A program made the translations under genes and the position numbers. A stretch of 64,000 nt of DNA, from assembly GCA_964549445.1 (NCBI GenBank), contig CAZJVS010000013.1:1-64000 (forward strand), given 5' to 3'. Positions 16,845-25,619 of the stretch are shown here, one piece after another. The stretch comes from SpSt-539 sp964549445. GTDB taxonomy: Bacteria > Planctomycetota > Phycisphaerae > UBA1845 > UTPLA1. Below the pieces are notes generated by a model. The model made no database searches. It saw only the letters and a list, made by a program, of their open reading frames with translations, and was not told where the DNA came from. Positions within the stretch are counted from its first letter, which is position 1, and every line of letters begins with the position of its first letter.

Positions 16845-18363
16845 AACGGTCCTGGCGATTGCGGTGGCGCTCGGAATGACCGGGATTGCGGCGGCGCAGC
16901 CCGCGATCATGACGGATCCTCGCGGCGATGCGATCATTTGCCGCACCGATCGGGGCGCGGCCGGGCTGATGTATGCACTCAACCAACGCATTCCCGATAT
17001 CGTCGAGCTTCGACTCGGTAAATTCTCGCCGACAAATCCGGCCTATGACCTGTTCAGTGGCGCCTGGAGCCCCGGCGGAGGATTTGTCCGGTTCGACCTG
17101 GTGGTTGTCGGCGTCATCAATCCGCCGGGGACGCTGGGGTACGACGACAAGTTCCCGGCGTACAACCCATTTCGCTATGGCCCCAATCCGATTCTTGGCT
17201 GGATCGAATTCGACGTCGATGACAATATCAACACCGGGAGCGAGCTGATCACGCCTCAGCTTCGGTATCTCGGCAACGCCGCGCGATTGGGCGGGCTTCC
17301 CACAGGTTCGCCGCTGATCGATCATTTCGCGCAGGACTATCACGCATTCGATCAAAACATCGAGACTTCGCCGTGCGTTGAGCGGAGCGGCGAGGAGTTT
17401 CATCTGGCGCTTCTCGGGGAGCACATTGAAAGCGTGACGGTTCGAGTTGAGAAACCCGGCGGCAATCCCGCGATTTTCGAGGCCGGAGAGGATTGGCGGC
17501 TCCACGGAACGCTCTGGCATCGTGCGCATGGCTTTGAAGAGTTCGCATTCCAGTGTCTCGGCAAGGACGGGCGTTACATGCCGGATGTTGAGATGCGCTT
17601 CGCGCATGATACATCAACGAATCTCACAACAATCACTCTGGTCTACCCCCTGACGAATGCCGCCTCCGCATCCATGTACGGGCCAAATTTTCCCGCAGAG
17701 CCGGACGACGGGTGCCCGGGTGATCAGAATTCGGTCGCCGAGGGCCTGCTCGATTTGAATTATTCAGCGACTTACGCCACGTACGAGGATCGGCTCCGAC
17801 CGGATTTTGCTCCACTGGCAGAATGGGAATTCGTTGACGTGAGCCAACAGCTAAATCCCGCGAACTGGCGGGTCGACGCGATCGTCGGAACGGCCTATGC
17901 CAACGCTCAGCCAGACGGGTCGCTTTTCATCTGGACAGACGCGATTCCGTCCGGTCGGCGCGGAGACTTTGACGGCAACGGCGTGATCGACGCCGGCGAT
18001 GTGGCGTTGCTGCTGGCGTACCTCGCCAATCACGACGGCGAGCCAAACTATGACGATGACGGCAATTGTGGAAACAATCGGATCGTCATCCACGATTTTG
18101 CGGAGAACTTCTCGTTGTTTGATACCAATGCGGACGGAGTGATTGAGGTTTCCGACGCCGTCATTTTGGGCGACATGGACATCAATATGACCGTGAACGC
18201 GGCCGATGTGGACGACTTCGTTCAAGCGTTGGTTGCTCCAGCGCTTTATGCTTCAAATCACGGGGGGCGACATCCGGCGGTACGAGGCGATCTGAATGGT
18301 GACGGCAATCTCGACGGGTTGGACGTCGGCTTCTTCGTACAGTTAGTCCTTAATTGCCCGTGA
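16825..18363 (+). CDS. Secreted protein of unknown function with dockerin / EF-hand-like repeats
   Basis: Exported protein of about 512 aa. The start is TTG at 16825 with AAGG 9 bases ahead, or the in-frame GTG at 16837. Either gives a signal peptide (VLAIAVALGMTG, then IAAAQ). I do not recognise the central region (about 30-370); it is beta-rich and Asp-rich. The C-terminal 140 residues hold three calcium-loop units: GDFDGNGVIDAGD, DTNADGVIEVSDAV and GDLNGDGNLDGLDV, a type I dockerin arrangement. The start lies inside the response-regulator gene, so it is translated from the same message. This suggests the two-component system and this exported protein share a task, but nothing in the sequence names it. 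Confidence 0.75.
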   Translation: MCKAVRRTVLAIAVALGMTGIAAAQPAIMTDPRGDAIICRTDRGAAGLMYALNQRIPDIVELRLGKFSPTNPAYDLFSGAWSPGGGFVRFDLVVVGVINPPGTLGYDDKFPAYNPFRYGPNPILGWIEFDVDDNINTGSELITPQLRYLGNAARLGGLPTGSPLIDHFAQDYHAFDQNIETSPCVERSGEEFHLALLGEHIESVTVRVEKPGGNPAIFEAGEDWRLHGTLWHRAHGFEEFAFQCLGKDGRYMPDVEMRFAHDTSTNLTTITLVYPLTNAASASMYGPNFPAEPDDGCPGDQNSVAEGLLDLNYSATYATYEDRLRPDFAPLAEWEFVDVSQQLNPANWRVDAIVGTAYANAQPDGSLFIWTDAIPSGRRGDFDGNGVIDAGDVALLLAYLANHDGEPNYDDDGNCGNNRIVIHDFAENFSLFDTNADGVIEVSDAVILGDMDINMTVNAADVDDFVQALVAPALYASNHGGRHPAVRGDLNGDGNLDGLDVGFFVQLVLNCP

Positions 18364-18483
18364 ATTGCTGCCAATTTACCGAACTTCCATGTTGGTGCGT
18401 TGCCCGCTTCCGGATATACTAGGGGGAAACCCGGATGGTTTGTCCAGGCGGGCATCGGCCGGTGGCCTGTCGGGATCGCATTA

Positions 18484-19254
18484 ATGCAGCGACCGCGTTT
18501 GGCATTTACGCTTCTTGAACTGCTGGTGGTGATCGGGGTCATCACCTTGCTGACAGCAATCCTCTTGCCGGCGCTGCAGTCGGGGCGGAAGGCGGCACTC
18601 GATTTGAAGTGTCGCACCAACATGCATTCGATCGCGACCGAATTCGTGCTGTTTGCGGAACCCTCGTCGGGACGACCGCGCGGCGACAGTGAACAGTTCG
18701 GGCCCAACAAGTTTCGGCTCGAAGACTTTCAGGAATCTATATATCGCATATCTGAGTTCTGGGAGGGGCCGACGGGCACGCGGCAGTCCGTCAATGCGTC
18801 GCGGCAGCCGCTGATGTGTCCGGCGGGCTCCGACACGCTCGATCGTCGCGCGAATGTTCCCTGCGACCAGGGTGCGGTAGGTCCGCAGAAGAACATCAGC
18901 ATTGGGTTCAACAAGCGCCTGAGTTCGAGGTCACGACTCCTGCGCAAGTCGCCGGTTCTGTCAAACGTCTACCTCACGAGCGGCGTGCTGAATTATCCAG
19001 ACGTTCCGTTGCTGCTCGACGTGGACGGCGAGGCGGCCGACCAGCGAGGGGTCATACCTTATTACACGGCACCGCCGATTCCGAAGCGCACGAAAGAACC
19101 CGATGCATACGATTCCGGAAAATTCTGGTTTCCCGGGAAGCGTCATCGCGACCGAACCAATGTCGGATTTATCGGGGGGCACGTCTTGTCGACAACTGAC
19201 CCGCTCGGGGAAGCCTGGTGGCGATGGGACTTCTCCCCCGAACCGGCTGAATAG
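18484..19254 (+). CDS. Prepilin-type protein with N-terminal methylation motif
   Basis: Pseudopilin-like protein of about 256 aa. I start it at the ATG at 18484 so that the short basic leader MQRPRLA precedes FTLLELLVVIGVI, the type IV prepilin cleavage and methylation signal; Glu5 of the mature chain is present. The globular part is not a GspG. Near the C-terminus RHRDRTNVGFIGGHV resembles the H-X9-DG box of planctomycete DUF1559-like pseudopilins, with Gly in place of Asp. It lies 120 bases after the dockerin gene and outside the main secretion operon at 41-64 kb. It would need a prepilin peptidase, which is not in this window. Confidence 0.75.
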   Translation: MQRPRLAFTLLELLVVIGVITLLTAILLPALQSGRKAALDLKCRTNMHSIATEFVLFAEPSSGRPRGDSEQFGPNKFRLEDFQESIYRISEFWEGPTGTRQSVNASRQPLMCPAGSDTLDRRANVPCDQGAVGPQKNISIGFNKRLSSRSRLLRKSPVLSNVYLTSGVLNYPDVPLLLDVDGEAADQRGVIPYYTAPPIPKRTKEPDAYDSGKFWFPGKRHRDRTNVGFIGGHVLSTTDPLGEAWWRWDFSPEPAE

Positions 19255-19387
19255 GCAAATCGCAGTCCGTTGTTCGGGCCGATTCATGGGCGTGGCGGTC
19301 CCTCACCGAAGCTTCTATCATCCGTCCAGGGGCGGCCATGCAGATGACCGTTTCTCGGCGAGTCAAACGCCGCTTGGATAGTTCTTC

Positions 19388-20593
19388 ATGAAGGGACTCT
19401 TAGTAGTAGTTGTGCTTGCGGGGCTGGCTGGCGGCGGCTGGTACGGCTACCGGATGTTCAATGGGCGGCCGGTCGGCGAGGAATACGTCTTCGCGCCGAT
19501 CGATCGTGGCGACATTGTCGCAACGGTTGCGGCCACCGGCACAATCCAACCAACGACCAAGGTCGTGGTCGGTTCCCAGGTTAGCGGCACGGTGGTCAAG
19601 TGGTATTCTGACTTCAACGCTCCGGTGAAGACGGGTGAATTGCTCGTTGAGCTTGATCCGCAGCGATTTAAGAGCCAGGTCATGCAACAGACGGCGGCCG
19701 TGAAGACGGCTGAAGCCCGGGTCGAGGAGGCGCGGGTGCGGCTGCGGGATGCGCAACGGGAGGCGTCGCGGATCGCAAATCTTCGGAAGTCGAACTCCGC
19801 AAGCGACAACGAGTATCAAGTGGTGAGGACCACGGCCGACGCGGCCGAAGCCACCCTGCACGCGAATGAGGCACTCCTTGAGGCGGCGAAGGCGGAGTTG
19901 GAATCCGCAGAAGTCGATCTCAGCCGAACGCGAATCAGTTGTCCCATCGACGGCGTGGTGATATCGCGAGACATCGACGTAGGACAAACCGTCGCGGCGT
20001 CGCTGCAGGCGCCGACGCTCTTTACGATCGCAGCCGATTTGCGAAAGATGCAGGTGGAAGCAAACGTGGCGGAATCGGACGTGGGTCGGATTCGCGAGGG
20101 TATGCAGGCGTCATTCCGCGTCGACGCGTATCCCGACCGCCGGTTCAACGGGACGGTATCGCAGGTCCGATACAATCCGACGGTCGTCGATAACATCGTC
20201 ACGTATGTCACAATTATTGATGTCGAAAACCCCGAACTTGTGTTACGGCCGGGCATGACGGCGAACGTGACCTTTGAAGTGGCCCGAGTCGCCAACGCGC
20301 TGCGTGTTCCAAACGCGGCACTTCGTTTTTCGCCGGAGATGCCTCGCGCATCGAGCGACACGCGCGGTCCCGATTCGGTACCCGGGGGCTCGCGAGGCCC
20401 CAAGGTGTATCGTCTGGCGTCCGGCAGACCCGCCGAAGTGACGATCGACATCGGTCTGACGGACGGGAGCTTTACCGAGGTTCGAGGCGGTCAGGTTGCC
20501 GACGGCGAGAAGATCATTCTCGACCGGAAGTGGGGCGCCGGTGGGGCGCCTTCGGGCCGACCGGGCGGGATGCGTCCGCCGCGAGCCATGTAA
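19388..20593 (+). CDS. HlyD/MacA-type periplasmic adaptor (membrane fusion protein)
   Basis: Adaptor subunit of 401 aa for an ABC-type exporter across both membranes. One N-terminal membrane anchor (about 4-22, LLVVVVLAGLAGGGW) is followed by a beta-barrel/lipoyl half (VVVGSQVSGTVVKW). A long coiled coil spans about 100-180, then comes the second lipoyl half with ISCPIDGVVISRDIDVGQTV. The membrane-proximal part at the end has a Pro/Arg/Gly-rich tail. The layout is that of MacA. It overlaps no gene but ends 47 bases before the ATPase, with which it should work. No outer membrane factor or permease is adjacent. Confidence 0.88.
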   Translation: MKGLLVVVVLAGLAGGGWYGYRMFNGRPVGEEYVFAPIDRGDIVATVAATGTIQPTTKVVVGSQVSGTVVKWYSDFNAPVKTGELLVELDPQRFKSQVMQQTAAVKTAEARVEEARVRLRDAQREASRIANLRKSNSASDNEYQVVRTTADAAEATLHANEALLEAAKAELESAEVDLSRTRISCPIDGVVISRDIDVGQTVAASLQAPTLFTIAADLRKMQVEANVAESDVGRIREGMQASFRVDAYPDRRFNGTVSQVRYNPTVVDNIVTYVTIIDVENPELVLRPGMTANVTFEVARVANALRVPNAALRFSPEMPRASSDTRGPDSVPGGSRGPKVYRLASGRPAEVTIDIGLTDGSFTEVRGGQVADGEKIILDRKWGAGGAPSGRPGGMRPPRAM

Positions 20594-20640
20594 GCACTGC
20601 GCCTCTCGCGATCGGCAATGGGATTTTCCTGGATCACATC

Positions 20641-21387
20641 GTGAACGACGGCGCGTTGCTCGAAGTGCGGAACATCCACAAGACCTACCACACCGGCGAG
20701 GTTGAGGTCCCGGCCGTTCGCGGCGTTTCACTTTCGATCGAGCGCGGACAGTTTGTCTGCATCATGGGGGCGAGCGGTTCGGGCAAGTCGACTTTCATGC
20801 ACGTGCTCGGCTGTCTCGATCGGCCGGATCGGGGCGAATATTTTCTCGATGGCCGTGATGTGACTCGCCTATCGCGCCGCGATCTGGCGCAGGTGCGGAA
20901 TCTGCATATCGGCTTCGTATTCCAGGCATTCAATCTGCTCGCTCGGACGACGATTGTCGACAACGTTGCATTGCCGCTCATGTATCAGGGTGTGCCGCGC
21001 CGCGTGCGGCGTCGGCTCGCGAGCGAGCTGCTCGAACGTGTGGGGCTGGCCGGGCGCCTTCGGCACCATCCGAATCAGCTCTCGGGCGGACAGCAGCAGC
21101 GCGTTGCGATCGCGCGAGCGTTGGTCACCGATCCGCTGCTGCTCCTCGCGGACGAGCCGACGGGAAATCTGGACAGTCGCACGAGCGTCGAGATCATGTC
21201 GCTGTTGCAACGGCTGAATCGCGAATCCGGATTGACGATTATCGTCGTGACGCACGAGCCGGATATTGCGCGGTTCGGCGGTCGCCACGTCCATTTCAAG
21301 GACGGGCTGATTCAGATCGATTCCACGAACGACGGCGTCGTTGATGCCGCGTCGCTCATGTCTGCAGAAGCCGTTCCGGTCGTGTGA
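20641..21387 (+). CDS. ABC transporter ATP-binding protein (MacB/LolD-like)
   Basis: Cytoplasmic ATPase of about 248 aa. Walker A is GASGSGKST, the signature is LSGGQQQRVAIARAL, Walker B is LLLADEPTGNLD, and the switch histidine is in VVTHEPD. The N-terminal LLEVRNIHKTYHTGEVEVPA and the early GCLDRPDRGEYFLDG are typical of the MacB/LolD/FtsE group. The frame is open back to 20530, inside the adaptor gene, but homology begins at the GTG at 20641. MacB proteins normally carry the permease as a fusion or have it next door; here the next gene is convergent and unrelated. The permease must therefore be elsewhere or lost. Confidence 0.9.
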   Translation: MNDGALLEVRNIHKTYHTGEVEVPAVRGVSLSIERGQFVCIMGASGSGKSTFMHVLGCLDRPDRGEYFLDGRDVTRLSRRDLAQVRNLHIGFVFQAFNLLARTTIVDNVALPLMYQGVPRRVRRRLASELLERVGLAGRLRHHPNQLSGGQQQRVAIARALVTDPLLLLADEPTGNLDSRTSVEIMSLLQRLNRESGLTIIVVTHEPDIARFGGRHVHFKDGLIQIDSTNDGVVDAASLMSAEAVPVV

Positions 21388-21408
21388 ACGCTTCGAACGG
21401 AGTATTTA

Positions 21409-22287
21409 TCAGCGTCCGAGCCATTGTCGGATGGGGTCCGACGTTCCGGAAAACATCGATGAAAGCTGCGGCGCGAAGATGATCCATGTAATGTTCGCGC
21501 CGGTCACGATGTCATAAGGAAGCGAGCCGCGCGGGAATCGCCAGGCGGCCGGGTACCGCCGCCAATCACGAAACGGACCGGGATCGGGCTCGGGCGAGGC
21601 GTGGGCCTCGCTCGCGAGGACTTGGTGTGTCCATTGGAGGCGCCGCCAGACCGTGAACGACGTGAGCAGGGCCTGCTGCCAGAGGACGGCGGGAATGTGA
21701 GACGCGAATGCGGCGATGAGCAGGGCGGCGGAGCGTTCTCCGCGGAGCCAGTAGCCGACCGAGCAGTCTTTGATGAGGGTTTCGCTTCGTGCCTTGATGT
21801 AGCTGATGAGCGTGGCGTTGCAGAGGGCGATCATCGCGAGCAACGAGTACGTGACGTTGGCATGCCAGGTGAAGTGTGCGGCGATGGCGAGATAGATCGC
21901 CATGTCGCTGAAGCGATCGAGAGACGAGTCGAGGACTGCTCCGAGGGGCGTCGACATTTCGCCGATCCGGGCAACGGCGCCGTCCAGCATGTCGCAGGCC
22001 GATGCGAGGAACAGGGCGGCTGCGCACCAGAACGGCCACGGCCAGCGGCCCGCGGCGAGGGCGACCGTCCAACTGTCCTGCGCGCCGGGCAACAAGCAGG
22101 CCGCGGCGGCAAGTGTGAAACATGCACCGAGCAACGAGAGATGGTTCGGCGTAACTCCGATCCGGACGAGACCGCGGGCGAGGGCGTCGCGGGCGCGAAC
22201 AAAGCCCATGCCGATAGCGAAGCTGGACCCGGATGTGTGCCCTTCAAGTTTCAGACGACGAAAGTCTTTGCCGGCCGGCGCGTTCAT
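21409..22287 (-). CDS. CDP-alcohol phosphatidyltransferase
   Basis: Integral membrane enzyme of about 292 aa that should transfer a phosphatidyl group from CDP-diacylglycerol to an alcohol. The family signature DGxxARx8Gx3Dx3D is readable as DGAVARIGEMSTPLG followed by AVLDSSLD. Hydrophobic stretches before and after fit about six membrane spans. The ATG at 22287 is chosen because GGTGAG lies just ahead and the start then falls 6 bases after the lpxB stop; a longer frame would overlap lpxB by almost 100 bases. The alcohol (glycerol phosphate, inositol phosphate or other) cannot be told. Co-transcription with lpxB points to envelope lipid synthesis. Confidence 0.87.
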   Translation of the reverse strand: MNAPAGKDFRRLKLEGHTSGSSFAIGMGFVRARDALARGLVRIGVTPNHLSLLGACFTLAAAACLLPGAQDSWTVALAAGRWPWPFWCAAALFLASACDMLDGAVARIGEMSTPLGAVLDSSLDRFSDMAIYLAIAAHFTWHANVTYSLLAMIALCNATLISYIKARSETLIKDCSVGYWLRGERSAALLIAAFASHIPAVLWQQALLTSFTVWRRLQWTHQVLASEAHASPEPDPGPFRDWRRYPAAWRFPRGSLPYDIVTGANITWIIFAPQLSSMFSGTSDPIRQWLGR

Positions 22288-22292
22288 CGTAC

Positions 22293-23525
22293 TCACCAGA
22301 CTCGATGCTTCGAACCGAAGGGGCGGCTTCGCGATTTCCGACCCTGTTCGGCGAGGAGTTGTTCCAATTCGAGCGCGGCGGAGGCACATGCACCGCGGCG
22401 GGCGATCGGTGCGATCAGTTCGCGGAGTTCGCCGCGCATTCGCTCCTGAAGTGAAACGGATGACAGGAGTTCGAGCGCGGCCACACCGATCTCGGACGTG
22501 TTGCGATAATACGGCATGAACTCGGGGACGATGCGACGGCCGGCGAGAATGTTGGGGAGGGAAAACACATCGGTCTTGATCAGCCAGCCGCGAAGGAGCG
22601 GATAGCCGAAGCGAGCGAAGCGGGCGTTGTACATCACGATCATGGGGACGGCGTGAAAGGCGACTTCGAGCGTGGCGGTGCCGGAGGCGACAAGGGCTAG
22701 GTCGGCGGCTCGAAGGGTGTCGTATGGCGCATCTGCGACGATTTGAATGCTTGGGGCTGCGGGGGTCTGGGCGATGATGTATTGCGCGATGTCGCCGATG
22801 CGATCATTGGCGGCCGCGAGAAGAAAACGGGCGCGGCGGAAGCGGGCGGCGATCTGCGCGGCCACGTCGAGCTGGCCCGGGAGGACTTCGCGTACGACCT
22901 GGCGGCGAGATCCGGGCAGGAGCACGACAACGGGGCTTGCGTCGCCGCGGAGGGCCGAGACGCGATCGCTGTTTGGCGGATGGCTGAGCAAACGGTCGAA
23001 GAGCGGGTGGCCGACATAGTGGGCACTGATGCCGTGGGCGTGAAAATATTTTTCCTCAAACGGAAGGATTACTGCGAGGCGGTCGACACGTTCGCGAATG
23101 GCGCGGACGCGCCATTCGCGGGAGGCCCAGGTTTGCGGGGCAATGAAATAGAATACCGGGACGCCTCGGGCGCAGCAGCGGCGAGCGATCGGGAGGTTTA
23201 GCGTGCCGGAGTCGACGAGGACGGCGACGTCGATCGGATTGCGGGAAAGAAAGCGATCGACCCGCGAAACGGTGAGGAGGGCGGCAGGAACACGAGCTGC
23301 GACCGAGGTGAGCATGGAGGCCGACGTGGTGAGGTCGGCGAATGGAGAACAACCGGCGGCCCGCATGCGAGGTCCGGCGAGTCCGGTGAACGAGGCGTTC
23401 GGAAAGCGCAGTCGGAAGGCCGTTATGAGGCCGGCAGCGTGTTCGTCTGCACTCTGTTCGGCGGCACTGATGAAGACGCGAGGGCTCGTCTTGGGGTCGG
23501 CGGAAGTGGAGTTGGGGCCGGGCAT
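22293..23525 (-). CDS. lpxB: Lipid-A-disaccharide synthase
   Basis: Glycosyltransferase (GT19) of 410 aa that joins UDP-2,3-diacylglucosamine and lipid X in lipid A synthesis at the inner membrane. The N-terminus has VFISAAEQSADEHAAGLI, matching the LpxB opening motif although the usual SAGExSGD is altered. Further family blocks are FYFIAPQTWASREWR, ILPFEEKYF, YVGHPLFD and LLPGSRRQVVREVLP, and the C-terminal sugar-nucleotide region IVMYNARFARFGYPLLRG. Its presence supports a lipopolysaccharide-containing outer membrane. It is divergent from rpsB and lies upstream of the phosphatidyltransferase in the same direction. Confidence 0.9.
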   Translation of the reverse strand: MPGPNSTSADPKTSPRVFISAAEQSADEHAAGLITAFRLRFPNASFTGLAGPRMRAAGCSPFADLTTSASMLTSVAARVPAALLTVSRVDRFLSRNPIDVAVLVDSGTLNLPIARRCCARGVPVFYFIAPQTWASREWRVRAIRERVDRLAVILPFEEKYFHAHGISAHYVGHPLFDRLLSHPPNSDRVSALRGDASPVVVLLPGSRRQVVREVLPGQLDVAAQIAARFRRARFLLAAANDRIGDIAQYIIAQTPAAPSIQIVADAPYDTLRAADLALVASGTATLEVAFHAVPMIVMYNARFARFGYPLLRGWLIKTDVFSLPNILAGRRIVPEFMPYYRNTSEIGVAALELLSSVSLQERMRGELRELIAPIARRGACASAALELEQLLAEQGRKSRSRPFGSKHRVW

Positions 23526-23629
23526 TTCGAATCGGGTGCGACTCTACGCATTCGGCGGGCCGACGACAAGCCTTTAGGTCAGCGAGTGTTGTGAACGCGG
23601 CCTCGACGGGAGAGGGGCGGATTTTTCGC

Positions 23630-23658
23630 TTGACGGCGCAGCTAACTGCCTTTACCCT
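23630..23658 (+). promoter_or_regulatory. Sigma-70-type promoter for rpsB-tsf
   Basis: TTGACG (23630-23635) and TACCCT (23653-23658) are separated by 17 bases. The expected transcript start is near 23665, about 55 bases ahead of the rpsB start codon. The spacing and the position in the divergent lpxB/rpsB spacer support it. Confidence 0.5.
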
Positions 23659-23676
23659 TGTGGTTTGCTCGTAGTG

Positions 23677-23694
23677 GCGCAGGGGATTCTGCGC
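23677..23694 (+). promoter_or_regulatory. Leader hairpin in the rpsB 5' region
   Basis: GCGCAG (23677-23682) pairs perfectly with CTGCGC (23689-23694) around the loop GGGATT. It sits between the promoter and the ribosome site GAGGGAGG. Many bacteria control rpsB by S2 binding to its leader, so this is a candidate element; the match to a known structure is not established. Confidence 0.35.
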
Positions 23695-23720
23695 TCTAGA
23701 AACCCCGAGGGAGGTGCCGT

Positions 23721-24587
23721 TTGGCTTCCGAGTTGGTCCGCAATCTGGTCGACGCGGGCGTGCATTTCGGCCACCGCGTCAGCCGGTGGAACCCGAAGAT
23801 GTCGCAGTACATCTTTGGGAAGCGGAATCACATTCACATCGTCGACATCCGTGAGACCGTCAAAGGTCTGCTCCGCGCCAAGAAGTTTATCGCGGCGGTT
23901 GTCGCACAGGGACACGATGTCCTCTTTGTTGGCACCAAGCGTCAAGCTCGTGAAACGATTGAAACACAGTCCAAGCGCGTCGGGATGCACTACGTCGCCG
24001 ACCGATGGCTGGGCGGCACGCTGACCAATTTTCGGACGATTCGCTCGCGGCTGGCGCGCCTCGAAGAGCTCGAGAACCTCGAGACGACCGGATCGATGGT
24101 CAACTACAGCAAGAAGATGGGTTCGATCCTGACCCGCGAGCTACGTAAGATCAAGCGAAATCTGGAAGGAATTCGCCGGATGCAGAAGCTTCCAGGCGCG
24201 CTGGTGATTGTCGACGTGAAGCGCGAGTACATTGCGATCCGCGAGGCGCGGAAGCTGGGCATTCCCACGATCTGCATTGTTGATACCGACAGTGATCCGG
24301 ACGCCGCGGACATCATCATTCCGGGCAACGATGACGCGATGCGTGCCATCGACATTCTCGTCACTCAACTCGCCGACGCCGTGGAAGAGGGCAAGCGGGC
24401 CCGGTCATCGGACGAAGCGGCCGTAGCGGCAGCGGCCGCGAACGGCGACAACGGCGCCCAGCAGCCCCGGCGCTCGAAGCGACTGACGACCGCGGCCGCG
24501 TTTGGCGCGGGTGAAGGCGAGGCGCTTGCGACGACCGAGACGGTCGGCGAGGCCGAGCTCACCGGGCAACACGCGGGCCCCGGCTGA
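23721..24587 (+). CDS. rpsB: 30S ribosomal protein S2
   Basis: Small-subunit ribosomal protein of 288 aa. The core matches S2: LVDAGVHFGHRVSRWNPKM, then IHIVDIRETV, VLFVGTKRQARETI, YVADRWLGGTLTNFRTI and IVDTDSDPDAADIIIPGNDD. It starts at TTG, with a strong GAGGGAGG about 6 bases ahead, and no better start exists. A tail of about 55 residues rich in Ala, Glu and Gly follows the conserved core, longer than in most bacteria. tsf follows after 153 bases. Confidence 0.97.
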   Translation: MASELVRNLVDAGVHFGHRVSRWNPKMSQYIFGKRNHIHIVDIRETVKGLLRAKKFIAAVVAQGHDVLFVGTKRQARETIETQSKRVGMHYVADRWLGGTLTNFRTIRSRLARLEELENLETTGSMVNYSKKMGSILTRELRKIKRNLEGIRRMQKLPGALVIVDVKREYIAIREARKLGIPTICIVDTDSDPDAADIIIPGNDDAMRAIDILVTQLADAVEEGKRARSSDEAAVAAAAANGDNGAQQPRRSKRLTTAAAFGAGEGEALATTETVGEAELTGQHAGPG

Positions 24588-24624
24588 TCCTGGGTGCGGA
24601 CAGCGCGGCCCGTCTCATCTATCG

Positions 24625-24647
24625 CCGGCCCGTTCGCGAACGGCCGG
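24625..24647. other. Hairpin in the rpsB-tsf spacer
   Basis: CCGG and CCGTTC on the left (24625-24635) pair with GAACGG and CCGG on the right (24638-24647), with one bulged C. No T-run follows, so it may tune tsf expression or mRNA processing rather than stop transcription. Confidence 0.35.
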
Positions 24648-24740
24648 TGACGAACTGCCGAGAACAACCGGAATACATCCTCCGCCGGCGTCCCGACGGC
24701 TGGGATTTCCGCAAGTACGATTCGCAAGGAGCATTCTGAA

Positions 24741-25562
24741 ATGCCTGACATTTCCGCCAGCCAGGTTCAGGCGCTGCGCAGCCGCACGGACCTGCCTCTC
24801 ATGGATTGCAAAAAGGCCCTGATTGAGACCGGGGGCAACGAAGAAAAAGCGATCGCGCTCCTGCGCGAGAAGTTCAAGGACAAGATGTCGTCGCGCGCGG
24901 ACAAGGAAGCCGCGAACGGACGAATCGGTCTCTACGCCGACGCGAAGGGCGGGGCCCTGGCCGAACTGAGATGCGAAACGGACTTCGTCGCCAGCAATAG
25001 CGTGTTCGTCGAATTAGCGAACCAGACCGCTCGTCAAGCCGCCGAGACGCACCTCAAAGAGCCCGAGGCGCTCATGGGCAGCAAAGCTGCATTCGCCGGC
25101 GGTCGGACGATCAAAGAACTGATGGCGGACGCGTACGGAAAGCTGAATGAGAAGATGGAAATCCGCCGCGCGCGGTGCGCCCACGGGGCTGCGGCCGGCT
25201 ATGTGCACCACAACGGCAAGGTGGCGGCGTTGGTGACGATGGACAAGCCCAACGACGCCGTGGGGCGCCAAGTCTGCATGCACATCGCAAGCGCTCAGAC
25301 ACTGCTGGGCCTCGATCGGGCCGCGATCGACCCGGCGCTCGTCGAGGAAGCAAAGGCGGCGGCGAAGGCCGAGGTCGCCAACAAGCCGCCGCAGATCATC
25401 GAGAAGATCGTGGCGGGAAAGCTCGACAAGTGGTTCGCCGAGCGCGTACTGCTCGAACAGCCGTTTGCACTCGACGACAAGAAGACCGTCGGGGCATTTG
25501 CAAAGGAAAATGGAATCACGATCACCGGGTATTTGCGGTACGAGCTCGGGGGCAAGGATTAG
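24741..25562 (+). CDS. tsf: Elongation factor Ts
   Basis: Nucleotide exchange factor for EF-Tu, 273 aa. The N-terminal UBA-like domain reads VQALRSRTDLPLMDCKKAL and GGNEEKAIALLREK, and the core carries ELRCETDFVASN, the Tu-contact segment. Many bacteria have TGAGMMDCKKAL; the DLPL variant here is notable but still fits. AAGGAG lies about 11 bases before the ATG. It is followed by a strong terminator, so rpsB-tsf form one unit separate from pyrH. Confidence 0.97.
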   Translation: MPDISASQVQALRSRTDLPLMDCKKALIETGGNEEKAIALLREKFKDKMSSRADKEAANGRIGLYADAKGGALAELRCETDFVASNSVFVELANQTARQAAETHLKEPEALMGSKAAFAGGRTIKELMADAYGKLNEKMEIRRARCAHGAAAGYVHHNGKVAALVTMDKPNDAVGRQVCMHIASAQTLLGLDRAAIDPALVEEAKAAAKAEVANKPPQIIEKIVAGKLDKWFAERVLLEQPFALDDKKTVGAFAKENGITITGYLRYELGGKD

Positions 25563-25576
25563 TCCCGCGTGTTGCA

Positions 25577-25600
25577 GGCCGCGTAAGCGGCCTTTTTTTT
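25577..25600 (+). terminator. Rho-independent terminator after tsf
   Basis: GGCCGC, loop GTAA and GCGGCC form a perfect 6-bp GC stem with a tetraloop, followed at once by eight Ts (25593-25600). It lies 15 bases after the tsf stop and 20 bases before pyrH, so pyrH depends on readthrough or its own start signal. Confidence 0.9.
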
Positions 25601-25619
25601 CGCCCACTGGGAGATCGAC

